Of a DNA stretch of 8,755 bases, positions 7,801 through 8,755 are shown piece by piece. Origin of the DNA: 20-14-all-45-10 sp964435965 (GTDB lineage: Bacteria; Chloroflexota; Dehalococcoidia; GIF9; AB-539-J10); contig CAYTBB010000052.1 in NCBI GenBank assembly GCA_964435965.1, positions 1 to 8,755 on the forward strand, read 5' to 3'. The stretch's first letter is position 1. Every line of letters begins with the position of its first letter. Both the position numbers and the translations under genes were made by a program. A model generated the notes under the pieces. That model searched no databases. It worked only from the letters and a program-made list of their open reading frames with translations, and had not been told where the DNA came from.

Positions 7801-8539
7801 CCAGAATTGCTTTAGGAAGGCGATATTCTGGAATTCCGTATCTCATCATTCCGCCAAGCTGGGGATTGGACTCAAAGATGGTTACCTCATGTCCCTCAAG
7901 GGCAAGATAATAGGCTGCTGATAAGCCAGCAGGACCTCCACCGACAATAGCTACCCTATGCCCGGTAGCCGGCTTGACCTCAGGGACATAGGGGCCTCCA
8001 TTACTCATCTCGTAATCAGCCACGAACCTCTTCAAAGCGTTTATGGCTACCGGCTCGTCAACTAGATTTCTACGACATTTGGTTTCACAGAAGCGGGGGC
8101 ATACTCGACCACAGACAAGGGGTAGGGGGTTAGACTCTCTAATTAGCTTTACTGCTTCTTGGTACTGTCCGTTGGCAATAAGTCCGATATAGCCCTGAAT
8201 GTCTATTCCAGCAGGGCAGGCTAGTTTACAGGGGGCAACACAATCACCGTAGTGGTCGGAGAGGAGCAATTCCAAAGCCATTCGGTGACTCTCAATGAGG
8301 TCGTCTGTTACTGTTCTCACTACCATGCCTTCCACCACTGGAGTGGCGCAGGCAGGCATAGGTCTACGAGCCCCCTCCACCTCCACCAGACAGAGGCGGC
8401 AGGCAGCAGTGGGTTTTAGGCGAGGGTCGTGGCATAGGGTATGTATCCTGGCTCCATTCTGTTGACTTGCCTCCAGAATAGTGGTTCCGGCTTCTACCTC
8501 AACCCTCTTCCCATCTAAAGTAAACCAAACCTTTGCCAT
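4814..8539 (-). CDS. NuoG/GltD/formate dehydrogenase-like fusion flavo-iron-sulfur protein
   Basis: This 1241-residue cytoplasmic electron-transfer protein combines five parts. Residues 1-75 are a [2Fe-2S] domain (Cys36, 47, 50, 64). Residues 80-110 hold a NuoG-type cluster (His96, Cys100, 104, 108). Residues 120-585 are a GltD/NfnB-like module with the cluster CGRVCPRFCETKC (143-155), an FAD Rossmann motif GGGPAG (200-205), an NAD(P)H motif GGGNTA (331-336), an FAD closing motif AGGD (474-477), and CLACGC (572-577). Residues 620-680 are a two-[4Fe-4S] ferredoxin (Cys623, 626, 629, 633; 666, 669, 672, 676). Residues 700-1241 have a molybdopterin-oxidoreductase fold with a [4Fe-4S] site (Cys702, 705, 709, 737). 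The expected Leu-Cys/Sec-His active site reads Leu-Ala-Thr (824-826), and the usual C-terminal pterin-binding domain is missing. Annotation as formate dehydrogenase would therefore mislead. Likely roles are NAD(P)H/ferredoxin transhydrogenation or bifurcation together with the NuoF-like neighbour. ATG 8539 is chosen over an in-frame ATG at 8584 because AAGGAG sits 6 nt before it. Confidence 0.9.
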   Translation of the reverse strand: MAKVWFTLDGKRVEVEAGTTILEASQQNGARIHTLCHDPRLKPTAACRLCLVEVEGARRPMPACATPVVEGMVVRTVTDDLIESHRMALELLLSDHYGDCVAPCKLACPAGIDIQGYIGLIANGQYQEAVKLIRESNPLPLVCGRVCPRFCETKCRRNLVDEPVAINALKRFVADYEMSNGGPYVPEVKPATGHRVAIVGGGPAGLSAAYYLALEGHEVTIFESNPQLGGMMRYGIPEYRLPKAILDKEIAIIANLCHEVRCNTSLGRDLSIENLEEEGYEAIFLALGAQANQKMRVEGEDLPGVLSGIGFLRDVALGERVSLGQKVVVIGGGNTAIDAARTALRLGAEEITVVYRRSRNEMPANDEEIEQAGQEGIQFHFLAAPVKLIAQNGRVDSMECIKMALGELDSSGRRRPEPIAGSEFNMEVDTVIAAIGQTLDASCLAQNGQVGLNRRGYISISEETMETSLEGLFAGGDCTSGPATVVEAIATGQRAAISINQYLSGQQITPPEKPYNCTKGELDEIDPKDYADVQRIPRTETLALAPEVRKRNFAEIELGFTDDMAKAEARRCLACGCQDAFECKLRELATEYKVNDMHYAGRKRHLRIRENEHPYILRDPNKCILCGCCVRICNEVQGIGALGFTNRGFDTMVEPALGMPLWETACDSCGQCISTCPTGALTAKIQLPKPGPWNLKAVPTICPYCGIGCNIDLNIIGDKIVKVNSPVDSPVNSGNLCRKGAFNPCSIHNLRRLKTPLIRRNTDLVEASWEEAITFAGEGLKQIKERSGSDGLAVLSSPQLTNEENYLVQKVARAALGTNNIGCLATPVVNESLLKSFGRNASTCSYGDILTSDLILVFGYDIQEDYPIIALKVREAVAKGSKLITLNPRATKVDSLAKVTLKVNRRTSVDLLKKMLAYIISYDLIDHDFVSSRTTGFQDFAEEMRRHSLEEIANAPWIKPSRIIEAIHLYIRARKPVILVNADTVTPAELALISDLALITGNVGRDGAGIIALRTYGNAQGLIDMGVSPDCLPGQQPITDVATRQKLEANWGRPVPPEKGRDSVGVIQGVDRGEIQGILVVGSDAIGAIGNAIFEVAIFSVLIDTVFPEKPPYPDVILPGANFTESEGTYTNCERRVQRLHRAIFPPAGKQNWEIVSALATSLGYPMHYPTVSSIYDEIAELVPPYKVAMGNESTEIGTQWPFPKSGRFNFEDGLAWLKQPEFKSSEILEGLGSLSQWLYK

Positions 8540-8545
8540 TTCTAT

Positions 8546-8551
8546 CTCCTT
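8546..8551 (-). promoter_or_regulatory. Ribosome binding site that fixes the NuoG-like start
   Basis: AAGGAG lies 6 nt before ATG 8539 and overlaps the TAA stop of the upstream NuoF-like gene (8552-8550), which suggests coupled translation. It decides against the longer frame that opens at 8584, whose 15 extra residues would overlap the upstream gene's coding end. Confidence 0.88.
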
Positions 8552-8755
8552 AGTGAACAGATACAGCCCCAAGGCGGCACACACTCATACACAACCCGCA
8601 GTGAATACACTTCTCAGGGTCTATGAAGTAAGGCTCCTTTCTCCTCCCAGAGACAGCATCCACTGGGCAGTATTTAGCGCAAAGCCCACATCCGGGGCAC
8701 TTTTCAGGGATAATCTCATAGGTAATTAAGGCTTGACATTTCTTGGCCGGGCATT
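8550..8755 (-). CDS. NuoF-like NADH-binding subunit, C-terminal end (partial)
   Basis: Only the last 68 residues are inside the window, and the gene continues beyond the right edge. They begin CPAKKCQALITYEI and carry two [4Fe-4S] motifs of the ferredoxin type: CPGCGLCAKYCP, then CIHCGLCMSVC, ending at RLGAVSVH. This tail is typical of the NuoF/HndC/HydB-type flavoproteins of anaerobes, whose unseen main part binds NADH, FMN and one [4Fe-4S] cluster. Mitochondrial-type NuoF lacks the tail. The CPAKKC start corresponds to the linker that joins the NuoF core to this ferredoxin extension. The last cluster has Arg where Pro usually follows the fourth Cys, a minor deviation. The gene ends 10 nt before the NuoG-like fusion, so the two almost certainly form one operon and one complex that passes electrons from NADH into the fusion protein. 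Confidence 0.88.
   Translation of the reverse strand, partial: CPAKKCQALITYEIIPEKCPGCGLCAKYCPVDAVSGRRKEPYFIDPEKCIHCGLCMSVCRLGAVSVH

Noticed and set aside
8540..8584. Longer start of the NuoG-like protein at ATG 8584.
   Set aside because: The extra 15 residues overlap the coding end of the NuoF-like gene. AAGGAG is correctly placed for ATG 8539, where the typical [2Fe-2S] domain begins.
1..8755. CRISPR array, insertion sequence or rRNA.
   Set aside because: I saw no spaced direct repeats, no transposase-like frames with terminal repeats and no rRNA-like segments on reading the window.

Overview
The window looks like bacterial chromosome from a strict anaerobe. The pointers are an oxygen-sensitive, iron-sulfur-rich NuoF/NuoG-type flavoprotein pair, sigma70-like promoters and a Shine-Dalgarno sequence of standard form. 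A member of Chloroflexota (Dehalococcoidia-like) would fit the gene mix, but lineage cannot be fixed from these sequences alone.

Left part (1-3300): a promoter and a leader of about 220 nt precede a plus-strand glycogen synthase (glgA, 313-1884). It converges, with a 12-nt gap, on a minus-strand galactose-1-phosphate uridylyltransferase-like gene (1897-2988). That gene follows a small XRE/Cro-type regulator (3020-3226), and both appear to be transcribed from one near-consensus promoter (3247-3276). Together they make a sugar-nucleotide and storage-polysaccharide locus with its own small regulator.

Middle part (3300-4815): a short gene-free stretch is followed by the decayed C-terminal part of a large Eco57I/type IIG-like restriction-modification protein on the minus strand (3491-4584). 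A one-base frameshift, an in-frame amber codon and loss of the whole N-terminal catalytic part have broken it. About 50 bp from its cut end lies a tmRNA (ssrA)-like 3' end on the plus strand, ending in CCA and followed by an intrinsic terminator. This looks like the far junction of an element that integrated into ssrA. No integrase and no intact ssrA are in the window.

Right part (4814-8755): a minus-strand operon holds the C-terminal end of a NuoF-like NADH/FMN subunit and, 10 nt downstream, a 1241-residue fusion protein. In order, the fusion carries a [2Fe-2S] domain, a NuoG-type cluster, a GltD/NfnB-like FAD-NAD(P)H module, a two-cluster ferredoxin domain and a formate-dehydrogenase-like molybdopterin fold. 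That last fold lacks the Cys/Sec-His metal-site pair and ends before the usual C-terminal pterin-binding domain. The protein is therefore more likely an electron-transfer or transhydrogenase (possibly electron-bifurcating) subunit than a formate dehydrogenase. This is the most interesting coding feature of the window.
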